Assembly: GCF_017744695.1 (NCBI RefSeq)
Contig: NZ_JAGIAS010000006.1
Coordinates: 1 to 64,000, forward strand
Source: Dyadobacter sp.
Lineage (GTDB): Bacteria; Bacteroidota; Bacteroidia; Cytophagales; Spirosomataceae
Reading direction: 5' to 3'
DNA: 64,000 nt
In this document: positions 36,572 to 44,229 of the stretch, in pieces
Layout of the letters: every line of letters begins with the position of its first letter
Position numbering within the stretch: the stretch's first letter is position 1
Position numbers and translations under genes: made by a program
Notes under the pieces: generated by a model
Databases searched by the model: none
What the model was told of the DNA's origin: nothing
Seen by the model: only the letters and a program-made list of their open reading frames with translations

Positions 36572-38065
36572 TTATTCCACAATTCCTTGTCCTTTTTCGG
36601 CGTCGAAGTCGTCCAGGTCGTGTACGAACCCGTTAATGACTGCATATTTCACTTTTCCGGCCTTTTTCAAGATGAATGTGGCGGTGGCACCCAGGCCTGG
36701 GGTTCCCGTCGGTACCGCTTGTCCGCTTCTGAGAATGTGTAATGGAGCGGTGGTGAAGTAAAGGCCTAACGCACGGGTGTTCGCGTCGGGTGCGAGGCGC
36801 ACGTACGTGTAACCCTCTCTGAGCAGGTTCAATACATTCAGTTTGCTGATCTCACTCACATTTTTGAATGCGGTGGGATAAAGTTTACCCTTTTCGATGG
36901 TAAGACCTATGGCATCGAGTTCCTGGCTGCCGTATTGGGGGTGCAGGTCGCCAAAATCCTCGATCTTGCTGTAATAGAAGAACTTGGTGGCATTGGCATA
37001 GTTGACTTCGGTTCGGTTAATGCCCAGGTCGGCCGTAAACGATTTGCCCGATTGCCGGACGGTCGCATTGCGTACCACAAGATCATACACCCAACGGCCA
37101 TTTTCGGGGATATTGTAATATTCCTCGCGATTTTCTTTAGTCAGTGAATTGTCGGAAATCTTGTCGAGCGCCGACAAAATAGCCATGAAGTTGAGCTGGC
37201 GGATATATTGTTTTTCAGGGTCGCCTACATAGCCCCCTGATTCGATCAATACCAATGTGGTACCCCATTTTTGCACATTATCTCCGAATCCCCGCGGTTC
37301 GTGGTCGTCGGAGTAGCGCGCCACCTGGCCGGGAATGAACTTTTGCAGGATCTTGTTCATGCCGACAATCAACTGCATCGAGCGCTCGCGCACGTCATTG
37401 ATCGACAGTTCGTAGTCATAGGAAGTCGCCAGGAAGGAGATCGTTGCTACTTTCGGGCTGCGTCCAGCCGAATAACGCGGGCTCTGATCGTGGAGATTGA
37501 AGCCGTAGTCCGGTTTCAGGCGGTCCACAAGGCCTTTCAGGATTTGTGCTTCCGGTGTCTGGCGCGCAGCCGCGTCGCGGTTCATGTCGATACCCTGCAT
37601 GGTCCGGCGCTGGTAACGTTCGGCGCCATCCGGATTGAGCATGGGGACAAAATAGAGGGTGGTATTGTCGAGGAGTTTTTTGCGTAGGTCGTCGAAACCA
37701 TCGTTTCTGCCTTCGAGAAAGTTGAAAATGTCGAAGCTCGCCATGGTAGCGGTCGGCTCGTCGCCGTGCATTTGCGTCCAGAGCAGGACTTTCTTCTTCC
37801 CGTTCCCGATTTTGATCATCTGAATAGCCCTGCCTTCAAAGGATTCTCCGACTTTCTCGATCTCGTACATCGCATTGCCCTGCCGCTTTGAAATCAGCGG
37901 AAGAATGTCCTTTTGTTTGAAACGACGCTGGGTAAGGGAAGTTTCGCGGTAGGTTTCGTGGATTTTGAAAAGACGGTCGGCAAGTTCTTTGGATTGCGCC
38001 TGGGAATCAACGGTAATCAAGGTAATGAGCAGGAAAAATAGTGGCAGAATGATTGGTTTAGTCAT
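36572..38065 (-). CDS. M14 family zinc carboxypeptidase, exported
   Basis: 497 aa. The signal peptide ends near SQAQ (about 24). HGDEPTAT (HxxE zinc ligands, about 99), the substrate Arg region DMNRDAAAR, the third ligand His in FNLHDQSP, and the catalytic Glu in LIESGGY are all in order, so the enzyme should be active. A C-terminal beta domain (about 330-497) follows. It hydrolyses C-terminal residues of peptides, perhaps peptidoglycan-derived. It is transcribed divergently from the his leader. Confidence 0.87.
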   Translation of the reverse strand: MTKPIILPLFFLLITLITVDSQAQSKELADRLFKIHETYRETSLTQRRFKQKDILPLISKRQGNAMYEIEKVGESFEGRAIQMIKIGNGKKKVLLWTQMHGDEPTATMASFDIFNFLEGRNDGFDDLRKKLLDNTTLYFVPMLNPDGAERYQRRTMQGIDMNRDAAARQTPEAQILKGLVDRLKPDYGFNLHDQSPRYSAGRSPKVATISFLATSYDYELSINDVRERSMQLIVGMNKILQKFIPGQVARYSDDHEPRGFGDNVQKWGTTLVLIESGGYVGDPEKQYIRQLNFMAILSALDKISDNSLTKENREEYYNIPENGRWVYDLVVRNATVRQSGKSFTADLGINRTEVNYANATKFFYYSKIEDFGDLHPQYGSQELDAIGLTIEKGKLYPTAFKNVSEISKLNVLNLLREGYTYVRLAPDANTRALGLYFTTAPLHILRSGQAVPTGTPGLGATATFILKKAGKVKYAVINGFVHDLDDFDAEKGQGIVE

Positions 38066-38166
38066 GGTTCGGGGCCATTTGTTAACCGCAAGGTACGAAG
38101 TTTTCTCTAAGCAAATTTTAATGTAATATTTACGCGCTTTGTTGCCCGCTTATTGTAATTTTTGCT

Positions 38167-38174
38167 TACATTTG
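38167..38174 (+). promoter_or_regulatory. Bacteroidota -7 promoter element of the his operon
   Basis: TACATTTG fits TAnnTTTG exactly. The predicted transcript start is about 5 nt downstream, at 38179-38181, which is the ATG of the leader peptide, so the leader may be translated from a leaderless transcript. Confidence 0.65.
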
Positions 38175-38178
38175 TGCC

Positions 38179-38241
38179 ATGTTAACAGCTGAAACATATC
38201 ATTTGCATCATAGCCTCTTGGCTTTCGGACGTCTAGGGTGA
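38179..38241 (+). CDS. his operon leader peptide (20 aa, His codons)
   Basis: ATG at 38179 opens a 20-codon frame ending at TGA 38239-38241, with codons CAT TTG CAT CAT at 38200-38211: three His codons in four. Ribosome stalling there when charged tRNA-His is scarce would change folding of the RNA up to the terminator at 38293-38320, as in classic his attenuators. The peptide is MLTAETYHLHHS followed by LLAFGRLG. It is too short for ordinary gene calling. tRNA-His and the his genes are both in this window. Confidence 0.7.
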   Translation: MLTAETYHLHHSLLAFGRLG

Positions 38242-38292
38242 TGTGTTTTTGCAAGTAGTGTTGTAATAAGGTTGAATACATAGTATCCCAGA

Positions 38293-38320
38293 AGCCCGAT
38301 TGTTAAGATCGGGCTTTTTT
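38293..38320 (+). terminator. Attenuator terminator upstream of hisH
   Basis: AGCCCGAT (38293-38300) pairs with ATCGGGCT (38308-38315), loop TGTTAAG, followed by six T. It sits 27 nt before the hisH ATG. A competing antiterminator is possible: TCT-A-GGG (38232-38238) can pair with CCCAGA (38287-38292) at the foot of this stem. Confidence 0.7.
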
Positions 38321-38346
38321 GTTGTCGATTTCAAGCACTGAATGGT

Positions 38347-38934
38347 ATGAAAACCGTCATTATCAAATACAATGCAGGCAATGTGCAGTCGGTTATGTAC
38401 GCGCTCGACCGCATTGGCGCAAGCTACCTCTACACCGACGACGAAGCCGAGATCCGCTCAGCCGACAAGGTGATTTTTCCGGGTGTAGGTGAAGCCAGCA
38501 CCACCATGAGCTACCTGCGCAATGTAGGCCTGGACAAGGTGATTCCTTCCCTCAAACAACCGGTATTCGGAACTTGCGTGGGCATGCAGCTCATGTGCCG
38601 TTTTTCGGAAGAGAACAATACCGAATGCATGGGTATTTTCGATGTGGACGTGAAGCGCTTCCCCGCCGATGCGGGCCTGAAAGTGCCGCATATGGGCTGG
38701 AACAATATCTCCGGCTACCAATCGCCGCTGACCGCAGGGCTTCCCGACAATGCGTACGTCTATTTCGTACACAGCTATGCGGCACCGATCTGCGATTATA
38801 CCGTTGCCAGCTGCGATTATGCGCTGCCATTCAGCGCGATGCTACATAAGGACAACTTTTACGCGGCCCAGTTCCACTGCGAGATCAGTGGCAATGCAGG
38901 GCAGCAAATCCTCGAAAACTTTCTCAAACTCTGA
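38347..38934 (+). CDS. hisH: Imidazole glycerol phosphate synthase, glutaminase subunit
   Basis: A 195-aa class I glutamine amidotransferase. The nucleophile elbow is GTCVGMQLM (catalytic Cys, about 79) and the His-x-Glu dyad is in QFHCEISG near the C terminus (HCE instead of the more common HPE). It supplies ammonia to HisF for making imidazole-glycerol phosphate and AICAR. It is the first gene of hisH-hisA-hisF-hisIE, behind the attenuator. Confidence 0.94.
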   Translation: MKTVIIKYNAGNVQSVMYALDRIGASYLYTDDEAEIRSADKVIFPGVGEASTTMSYLRNVGLDKVIPSLKQPVFGTCVGMQLMCRFSEENNTECMGIFDVDVKRFPADAGLKVPHMGWNNISGYQSPLTAGLPDNAYVYFVHSYAAPICDYTVASCDYALPFSAMLHKDNFYAAQFHCEISGNAGQQILENFLKL

Positions 38935-38955
38935 TAAAACAGCCTGCCCTAATCC

Positions 38956-39678
38956 ATGATCCAGATTATCCCCGCTATCGACCTGATTGAAGGCAAATGC
39001 GTCCGCCTCACCCAGGGCGATTATGGTCAGAAGAAGATTTACAATGAAAACCCGCTGGAAGTAGCGCTGCAATTCGAAGATGCGGGCCTGAAAAGACTGC
39101 ATTTGGTGGACCTCGACGGTGCCAAGGCCAAAAAGGTCATCAATTGGAAAGTGTTAGAGAAAATTGCTTCCAAGACTTCGCTGCACGTGGATTTCGGCGG
39201 AGGCGTGCAATCGGAGGACGACATTAAGATCGTGTTCGAAAGTGGTGCGAAGCAGGTTACCGGCGGGAGCATTGCCGTGAAACAACCGGATTTGTTCGAG
39301 CATTGGCTTAAAATTTACGGCGGCGACAAGATTATTCTCGGTGCGGATGCCAAAAATGAGAAGATCGCCGTGAGCGGCTGGGAGGAAGGTACCGCTATAT
39401 GGGTGTACGATTTTGTGGAAGAATATGTCGAAAAGGGGGTGAAATATACGATCAGTACCGATGTGGCCAAAGACGGCCTGTTGCAGGGACCTTCTTTTGA
39501 TTTATATAAAAACCTGCAAGACAAATGTCCCGACCTGAATATCATCGCCAGCGGTGGCATTGCAGGTATCGAGGATGTGGAGAAACTGGCGGAAATGAAT
39601 ATCTACGGCGTGATCATCGGGAAGGCTATTTACGAAAACCGGATCAGCCTGGCCGATTTACAGCGTTTTTCAGTTTAA
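38956..39678 (+). CDS. hisA: Phosphoribosylformimino-5-aminoimidazole carboxamide ribotide isomerase
   Basis: A 240-aa (beta/alpha)8 barrel. The N-terminal [19 protein letters not shown] carries the catalytic Asp and first phosphate region, and [14 protein letters not shown] has the second catalytic Asp (about 170). [12 protein letters not shown] is the phosphate-binding loop near the end. It isomerises ProFAR to PRFAR, the substrate of HisF. It lies 21 nt after hisH. Confidence 0.95.
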   Translation: MIQIIPAIDLIEGKCVRLTQGDYGQKKIYNENPLEVALQFEDAGLKRLHLVDLDGAKAKKVINWKVLEKIASKTSLHVDFGGGVQSEDDIKIVFESGAKQVTGGSIAVKQPDLFEHWLKIYGGDKIILGADAKNEKIAVSGWEEGTAIWVYDFVEEYVEKGVKYTISTDVAKDGLLQGPSFDLYKNLQDKCPDLNIIASGGIAGIEDVEKLAEMNIYGVIIGKAIYENRISLADLQRFSV

Positions 39679-39681
39679 AAT

Positions 39682-40455
39682 ATGCTTACGAAACGAATCA
39701 TTCCCTGTCTGGATGTAAAAGATGGCCGGACGGTCAAAGGGGTCAATTTTGTGAACCTGCGCGATGCGGGCGACGCCGTGGAACTGGGTGCGATGTATGC
39801 GGCCCAGGGAGCCGACGAGCTGGTGTACCTCGACATTACGGCCACTGTCGACGGGCGTTCGACATTTATCGACCTTGTCCGCAGAGTAGCGCAGACCATT
39901 AATATCCCTTTTACCGTCGGTGGGGGCATTTCCTCGATCGCGGACGTGTCGGCGCTCCTGCATGCGGGCGCGGACAAGGTATCGATCAACTCGGCGGCGG
40001 TGCGTAATCCGGACCTGATCAATGAGCTGTCGCTCGAATTCGGCAGCCAATGTATCGTTGTCGCAATTGATACGCGCTATGTCGAAACGGAAAATGGTTT
40101 CGAGCACATCGTGCACACGCACGGGGGCAGGAAAGCGACCGAAATCCGGTCCATACCTTGGGCGAAAGAGGTGGAAGAACGCGGAGCAGGCGAAATCCTG
40201 CTTACCTCGATGGATACCGACGGCACGAAGAACGGATTTGCATTGGAACTGACTGCAACCATTTCAGGTAATGCAAATATTCCGGTAATCGCTTCCGGCG
40301 GTGCGGGTAATATGGCGCATTTTTACGATGTATTTACAGAAGGGAAGGCCGACGCCGGGCTGGCAGCAAGCATTTTCCACTTCCGTGAAATCGATATCCC
40401 GGATTTGAAAGAATACCTTAAAAACAAAGACCTGCCGATCCGGATGACCCGGTAG
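39682..40455 (+). CDS. hisF: Imidazole glycerol phosphate synthase, cyclase subunit
   Basis: A 257-aa barrel. [19 protein letters not shown] (Asp11 and the first phosphate loop), [11 protein letters not shown], and [11 protein letters not shown] (the second catalytic Asp, about 179) are typical of HisF. It joins HisH and closes the imidazole ring. Three bases separate it from hisA, which indicates tight coupling. Confidence 0.95.
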   Translation: MLTKRIIPCLDVKDGRTVKGVNFVNLRDAGDAVELGAMYAAQGADELVYLDITATVDGRSTFIDLVRRVAQTINIPFTVGGGISSIADVSALLHAGADKVSINSAAVRNPDLINELSLEFGSQCIVVAIDTRYVETENGFEHIVHTHGGRKATEIRSIPWAKEVEERGAGEILLTSMDTDGTKNGFALELTATISGNANIPVIASGGAGNMAHFYDVFTEGKADAGLAASIFHFREIDIPDLKEYLKNKDLPIRMTR

Positions 40456-40547
40456 TGGCGCAGAGTTTTATCAAAATATACAGAACCGGCTGACCGGCAA
40501 GCCTTGGCGCTGCCGATAATCCGGGATGTTTTAATTCACAACCAAAA

Positions 40548-41189
40548 ATGAGCGAGACGTTTTCATCCATTGATTTTAATAAATCGGCCGACGGACTGGT
40601 GCCGGCTGTTATCCAGGACGTAAATACCGGCAAGGTGCTGATGCTCGGCTATATGAACGCCGAAGCACTGGAAGTTACCAGAAAGCAGGGAACTGTTACC
40701 TTTTTCAGCCGCAGCAAGCAGCGCTTATGGACGAAAGGGGAAACGTCGGGCAATTTTCTGTTTGTAAATGACATCGCTGCAGATTGCGACGGCGACACAT
40801 TACTCATTAAGGCTACGCCTGCGGGGCCGGTTTGCCACACCGGCGCGGATACCTGCTTTGGGGAAAAAAATAGCCAGCCTGAAATCTCGGACACACGTAC
40901 AGGTGAAGCCGCATTCCTGAATTACCTGCAAAAAAACGTGATCCGCGAAAGAAAACTCAACCCGTCGGACTCGTCTTATACAACGAGCCTTTTTAAAAAA
41001 GGGATCAATAAAATCGCACAGAAAGTAGGGGAAGAGGCAGTCGAAGTTGTCATTGAATCGAAGGATAATGACGACAATCTTTTCAAGAACGAAGTGTCGG
41101 ATTTGCTGTTCCACCTGCTCGTTTTACTGGAACAAAAAAACATTGACTTAGATGAGGTAATTGACGTACTTCGTAGCCGTCACCAATAA
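40548..41189 (+). CDS. hisI: Bifunctional phosphoribosyl-AMP cyclohydrolase / phosphoribosyl-ATP pyrophosphatase
   Basis: A 213-aa HisIE. The N-terminal HisI domain (about 1-110) has TLFSRSKQRLW-like FFSRSKQRLWTKGETSGN and the metal site DCDGDTLL with VCHTGADTC. The C-terminal HisE domain (about 115-213) has the helical NTPase signature (KVGEEAVEVVIESKDND, LLFHLLVLLE). It performs steps 2 and 3 of histidine synthesis. It lies 92 nt after hisF. Confidence 0.94.
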   Translation: MSETFSSIDFNKSADGLVPAVIQDVNTGKVLMLGYMNAEALEVTRKQGTVTFFSRSKQRLWTKGETSGNFLFVNDIAADCDGDTLLIKATPAGPVCHTGADTCFGEKNSQPEISDTRTGEAAFLNYLQKNVIRERKLNPSDSSYTTSLFKKGINKIAQKVGEEAVEVVIESKDNDDNLFKNEVSDLLFHLLVLLEQKNIDLDEVIDVLRSRHQ

Positions 41190-41202
41190 AAACCAGATCT
41201 AT

Positions 41203-41538
41203 ATGAAGCTACTCCTGCGTCTTATTATCAGTACTTTGGCGGTAATGGTTGCCGCAAATTTGGTGCCCGGGGTTGTTGTGGCCAGCACAGGCACAGCCAT
41301 TATCGTGGCGATTGTACTGGGTATTCTCAATACATTCCTCAAACCGATCCTGCAAATCCTCGCATTACCCATTACGATCCTGACGCTGGGGTTGTTCTAT
41401 TTTGTCGTCAACGTTTTCATTATTTACCTGGCTGCGTCGCTGGTCGATGGCTTCCGGGTCGACGGTTTTATCTCCGCATTGCTTTTCGGTTTGGTGATGT
41501 CCATTGTCTCCGCAATTCTTGGTATGTTTTTGGATTAA
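41203..41538 (+). CDS. Small membrane protein of the phage holin 4 superfamily (mycobacterial 4TM-like)
   Basis: 111 aa, four membrane segments: LIISTLAVMVAANLVPGVVV, IIVAIVLGILNTFLKPILQIL, ITILTLGLFYFVVNVFIIYL and ISALLFGLVMSIVSAILG. The NTFLKPILQILALPITILTLGLF stretch is the hallmark of this widespread family, whose function is not known and which is not phage-specific. ATG 41203 is preferred; the longer reading from TTG 41161 would overlap hisI. It lies 13 nt after hisI and may be on the his transcript. Confidence 0.8.
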   Translation: MKLLLRLIISTLAVMVAANLVPGVVVASTGTAIIVAIVLGILNTFLKPILQILALPITILTLGLFYFVVNVFIIYLAASLVDGFRVDGFISALLFGLVMSIVSAILGMFLD

Positions 41539-41598
41539 TGTGAAAAAAGTCTGTTGTTCAGGCCTAAAAATGTTTCACATGATTTGAAATATACTGCT

Positions 41599-41937
41599 AT
41601 GCTGAGTCAACTGGAAGAAATCAAGGACACCCTTTTTAAATATTTCGAAACCAGGATCGATCTATTTAAAATCGAGACCCGCGACAAGATCGAGCGGGCC
41701 GTAGTGATAGGGGTATATGCTGCCTTATTGCTGTGCATCGGCCTGACGATCCTGATTTTACTGGTCATATTGCTCGGCACATTCCTGAACAAGTGGCTAC
41801 ACAGCGACTATCTCGGGTTTGTGATATTGCTGGGCGTTTTCATGATCAAGCTGGCGATAACGATCATCTGGAAAGAAACCTGGATGAGACTGATCCGGAA
41901 AATAATCGTTCGTTTTGTCAGCATGAAGGAGGAATAA
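41599..41937 (+). CDS. Phage holin family-like membrane protein (DUF1469 type)
   Basis: 112 aa. An N-terminal amphipathic helix (QLEEIKDTLFKYFETRIDLFKIETRDKIE) precedes two membrane segments (VVIGVYAALLLCIGLTILILLVILLG, and YLGFVILLGVFMIKLAITII). This is the arrangement of the holin family III superfamily 6 proteins common in Bacteroidota. ATG 41599 is chosen over the TTG at 41554. No lysis genes are near, so the holin name is by family only. Confidence 0.65.
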   Translation: MLSQLEEIKDTLFKYFETRIDLFKIETRDKIERAVVIGVYAALLLCIGLTILILLVILLGTFLNKWLHSDYLGFVILLGVFMIKLAITIIWKETWMRLIRKIIVRFVSMKEE

Positions 41938-41956
41938 TGCTTTTTGGCAGCTTTAT

Positions 41957-41989
41957 TTGGCAATAAGTTTCCCTGAATTGCTATTTTTG
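41957..41989 (+). promoter_or_regulatory. Promoter candidate for the 42035 gene
   Basis: TATTTTTG (41982-41989) fits TAnnTTTG, with TTG at 41957-41959 22 nt upstream. The start would lie near 41994, 40 nt before the ATG. Confidence 0.5.
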
Positions 41990-42034
41990 GATTCCTTTTG
42001 AAAAATTCTCTGGCGCTATTTAAACAGATATGAA

Positions 42035-42439
42035 ATGAGTTCTTCAATAGATTCTTCAGTAAAAATCACGAAGCCGTTTTCATCCGATACGGACAAGGAG
42101 AAAGAAGGTTTGTTGCAGGACGCCGATCTGTACCGCGACAAGCTGGAAACACAATGGAGCGGGCTTAAAAAAGAGGCTACGGAATATGGCAAGCAGGCAC
42201 TGATCATCGGAGGGGTTATGGCAACGACATTCGTGGTCATGAATGCATTGCTGCCAAAAGGGAAAAAGAAAAAGGAAATTTTGGTCGAGCCGGTTGAGCC
42301 TGTTGAAAAGAAAGTCACCAAAATCAAAACCCAGTCTGCGGTCGGACAAGCCGTTCAAAGTTTAGCCTGGACATTGGCTGTGGGTTGGGCGCGCCAGAAG
42401 CTGAAACATTTTATTGAAGACGAACGAAAAACCGAATGA
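42035..42439 (+). CDS. Hypothetical single-pass membrane protein
   Basis: 134 aa. A polar N-terminal part, one membrane segment (QALIIGGVMATTFVVMNALL, about 54-73), a lysine-rich stretch (PKGKKKKE), a Glu/Val/Pro linker and a C-terminal helix with Trp and Arg (WTLAVGWARQKLKHFIEDERK). It is not a family I can name. It overlaps the GGGP synthase start by 4 bp (ATGA), a sign of translational coupling. Confidence 0.7.
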   Translation: MSSSIDSSVKITKPFSSDTDKEKEGLLQDADLYRDKLETQWSGLKKEATEYGKQALIIGGVMATTFVVMNALLPKGKKKKEILVEPVEPVEKKVTKIKTQSAVGQAVQSLAWTLAVGWARQKLKHFIEDERKTE

Positions 42440-43209
42440 AAGCAGCGAAACATCAAATCGCAGACCTCCTTTCCGAACGTAAAACAGAAAAAAGGAAATC
42501 GTTTGCTGTTCTCCTTGATCCGGATAAAATTAACCTTTCCACATTCCCGAAATTCCTCGAATACGCGGCTGGGCACGGCGTTGACTTCTTTTTTGTAGGC
42601 GGAAGCCTCATTACCAACTACGCCATTGACAAGCTAATTGCCGCTATTCATGAATATACCAACATTCCCGCGATACTTTTCCCTGGCAGCAGCTTGCACA
42701 TCGAGCCATCGGCTGATGCAATTTTGCTGCTTTCGCTGATTTCCGGCCGCAATCCCGAATTGCTGATCGGTCAGCACGTTATCGCAGCGCCATTATTGAA
42801 ACGGAGCAACCTGGAAGTGTTGCCGACGGGCTATATGCTCATTGAAAGCGGTAAGCTGACGACCGTATCGTATATCAGCAATACCACACCGCTCCCTCGC
42901 GACAAGCCGGGCATTGCAGCCTGTACTGCGCTTGCGGGGGAATATCTCGGCCTTCGGAACATTTTCCTCGATGCCGGCAGCGGCGCTTTATTCCCTGTCC
43001 CGGCCGAGACCATCGCCGCGGTACGCGCCGCGGTGGACACACCGATCATTGTAGGCGGCGGTATCGATTCCTACGAAAAAGCCGACGCGGCACTGCACGC
43101 AGGTGCCGACGTGATCGTGGTGGGCAACGGTATTGAAGCCAACCAGGAGTTGTTGCCGGAAGTAGCTGCCTGTGTGAGGGCTTACAACGAAAAGTTGCAG
43201 AGCGTTTAG
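42436..43209 (+). CDS. Geranylgeranylglyceryl/heptaprenylglyceryl phosphate synthase (GGGPS family)
   Basis: 257 aa, a modified (beta/alpha)8 barrel. FAVLLDPDKI (about 24-33), FFFVGGSLITN, LFPGSS (about 80), the LPTGYMLIE segment (about 136), LDAGSGA and PIIVGGGIDS (phosphate site, about 198-207) are the GGGPS signatures. It joins a polyprenyl diphosphate to glycerol-1-phosphate, making an archaeal-type ether lipid precursor. Bacterial members of Bacteroidota exist; the product chain length is not decided here. No G1P dehydrogenase is nearby. Confidence 0.88.
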   Translation: MKAAKHQIADLLSERKTEKRKSFAVLLDPDKINLSTFPKFLEYAAGHGVDFFFVGGSLITNYAIDKLIAAIHEYTNIPAILFPGSSLHIEPSADAILLLSLISGRNPELLIGQHVIAAPLLKRSNLEVLPTGYMLIESGKLTTVSYISNTTPLPRDKPGIAACTALAGEYLGLRNIFLDAGSGALFPVPAETIAAVRAAVDTPIIVGGGIDSYEKADAALHAGADVIVVGNGIEANQELLPEVAACVRAYNEKLQSV

Positions 43210-43324
43210 GGGTAATGGCAGAATTAATAGGACAAATTAAAGCGAATTAAGAATTTTCTAAGGAAATTTTAAGTTCTTGGAAAAATACAAACTCAAAATT
43301 TAGGAATATTCAATTCGATCATAT

Positions 43325-43332
43325 TACCTTTG
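43325..43332 (+). promoter_or_regulatory. Bacteroidota -7 element for the small lipoprotein gene
   Basis: TACCTTTG fits TAnnTTTG and lies 26 nt before the ATG at 43359. A -33 TTG is not obvious. Confidence 0.6.
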
Positions 43333-43358
43333 CATCGAACCTTAATTACACCCAAGAA

Positions 43359-43547
43359 ATGAAAAAATTCTTTGCATTTGCGTTTGTTGCCGGGATGGTA
43401 GCTTTCGCTGCTTGTACTAGCAAACCTGCTGACGAATCAGCTGATACTACTGCTGTAACTGTTGAAACTCCTGCAGTTGATACTGCTGCTGTTGCTGACA
43501 CTGCTGCTGCTGCTGACACTGCTGCTGCTGATACTACTAAGAAGTAA
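43359..43547 (+). CDS. Small Ala/Asp/Thr-rich lipoprotein
   Basis: 62 aa. The signal (FFAFAFVAGMVAFAAC) ends in a lipobox with Cys19; the mature part is low complexity, built from VDTAAVADTAAAADTAAADTT. The DNA is a degenerate GCT/GAC/ACT microsatellite (about 43477-43540). Similar tiny lipoproteins occur across Cytophagales with no known role. A strong promoter element and a terminator frame it as a single gene. Confidence 0.75.
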   Translation: MKKFFAFAFVAGMVAFAACTSKPADESADTTAVTVETPAVDTAAVADTAAAADTAAADTTKK

Positions 43548-43572
43548 TCAGACGTACAAGTCGAAAATCTTG

Positions 43573-43606
43573 AAAAGCCCTATGAAAGTAGGGCTTTTCT
43601 TTTTTT
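43573..43606 (+). terminator. Terminator of the small lipoprotein gene
   Basis: AAAAGCCCTA pairs with TAGGGCTTTT (loop TGAAAG) and is followed by a CTTTTTTT tail. It also excludes the in-frame ATG at 43582, inside the hairpin, as start of the next gene. Confidence 0.85.
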
Positions 43607-43614
43607 ATTCGGGT

Positions 43615-44229
43615 ATGAAAAACGTGTCTTTGGGTTCGTATGTGCCGGATGGAACGGCGGAATATTGCCAGGAGTTGTACCGCACCCACCGCTTTGATTT
43701 TTTCCTCTCACGCCCGCGCCGTACCCGCCTGGGCGATTTTACTGTAAAGCCCGGCATGGTTCCCCGAATCACGGTCAATGTCAACCTTAATCCTTACAGC
43801 TTTCTCATTACCTATCTGCACGAGGTCGCACATTGCGTGGTACATGAGAAATACAAGGGCCGCGGCCGCAGGAGGGTAGCACCACATGGTGCCGAATGGA
43901 AGCACGAGTTCAGGGAATTGCTGATACCTGTCATGCATGAAAGTATTTTCCCGAAAGACATTCTCGTTCACTTGCTTCGTTATGCTCAAAACCCCGCCGC
44001 GTCTACCGGTGGCGACCAAAAACTTTTTAATGCGCTTAGAAAATACGATGAGCAGGAATTGAATACCGGCAAAGTGTGCCTGTTTCAACTGGATGAAGGA
44101 ACGAACTTCGTCTTCCAGAACAGGACTTTCACACGCGGAACGCTCCGGCGCACGCGCGTACTCTGCACGGACAAAGCCTCTCAGCGTCTCTACACGATCC
44201 CTGCTCATGCATTGGTTGAAGCATGCTGA
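43615..44229 (+). CDS. SprT-like zinc-metallopeptidase-domain protein
   Basis: 204 aa. The HExxH motif is HEVAHCVVHEKY (about 75-86, third ligand later as HGAEWKHEF), the SprT-like signature. N-terminal MKNVSLGSYVPDG begins at ATG 43615. Longer in-frame readings from 43462 or 43582 would pass through the upstream terminator and are rejected. The C-terminal part lacks the four-Cys zinc ribbon of some SprT proteins. Its 3' end overlaps or abuts porU, and this order (sprT-porU-porV) suggests a shared transcript. Confidence 0.8.
   Translation: MKNVSLGSYVPDGTAEYCQELYRTHRFDFFLSRPRRTRLGDFTVKPGMVPRITVNVNLNPYSFLITYLHEVAHCVVHEKYKGRGRRRVAPHGAEWKHEFRELLIPVMHESIFPKDILVHLLRYAQNPAASTGGDQKLFNALRKYDEQELNTGKVCLFQLDEGTNFVFQNRTFTRGTLRRTRVLCTDKASQRLYTIPAHALVEAC

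Noticed and set aside
41203-41937. Prophage or lysis cassette suggested by two holin-family proteins
   Set aside because: No endolysin, spanin or structural phage genes are present; these families are common housekeeping membrane proteins in Bacteroidota.
43462-43614. Longer start for the sprT-like gene from TTG 43462 or ATG 43582
   Set aside because: These starts read through the lipoprotein gene or the terminator hairpin and add a Leu-rich artefact; ATG 43615 is the natural start.
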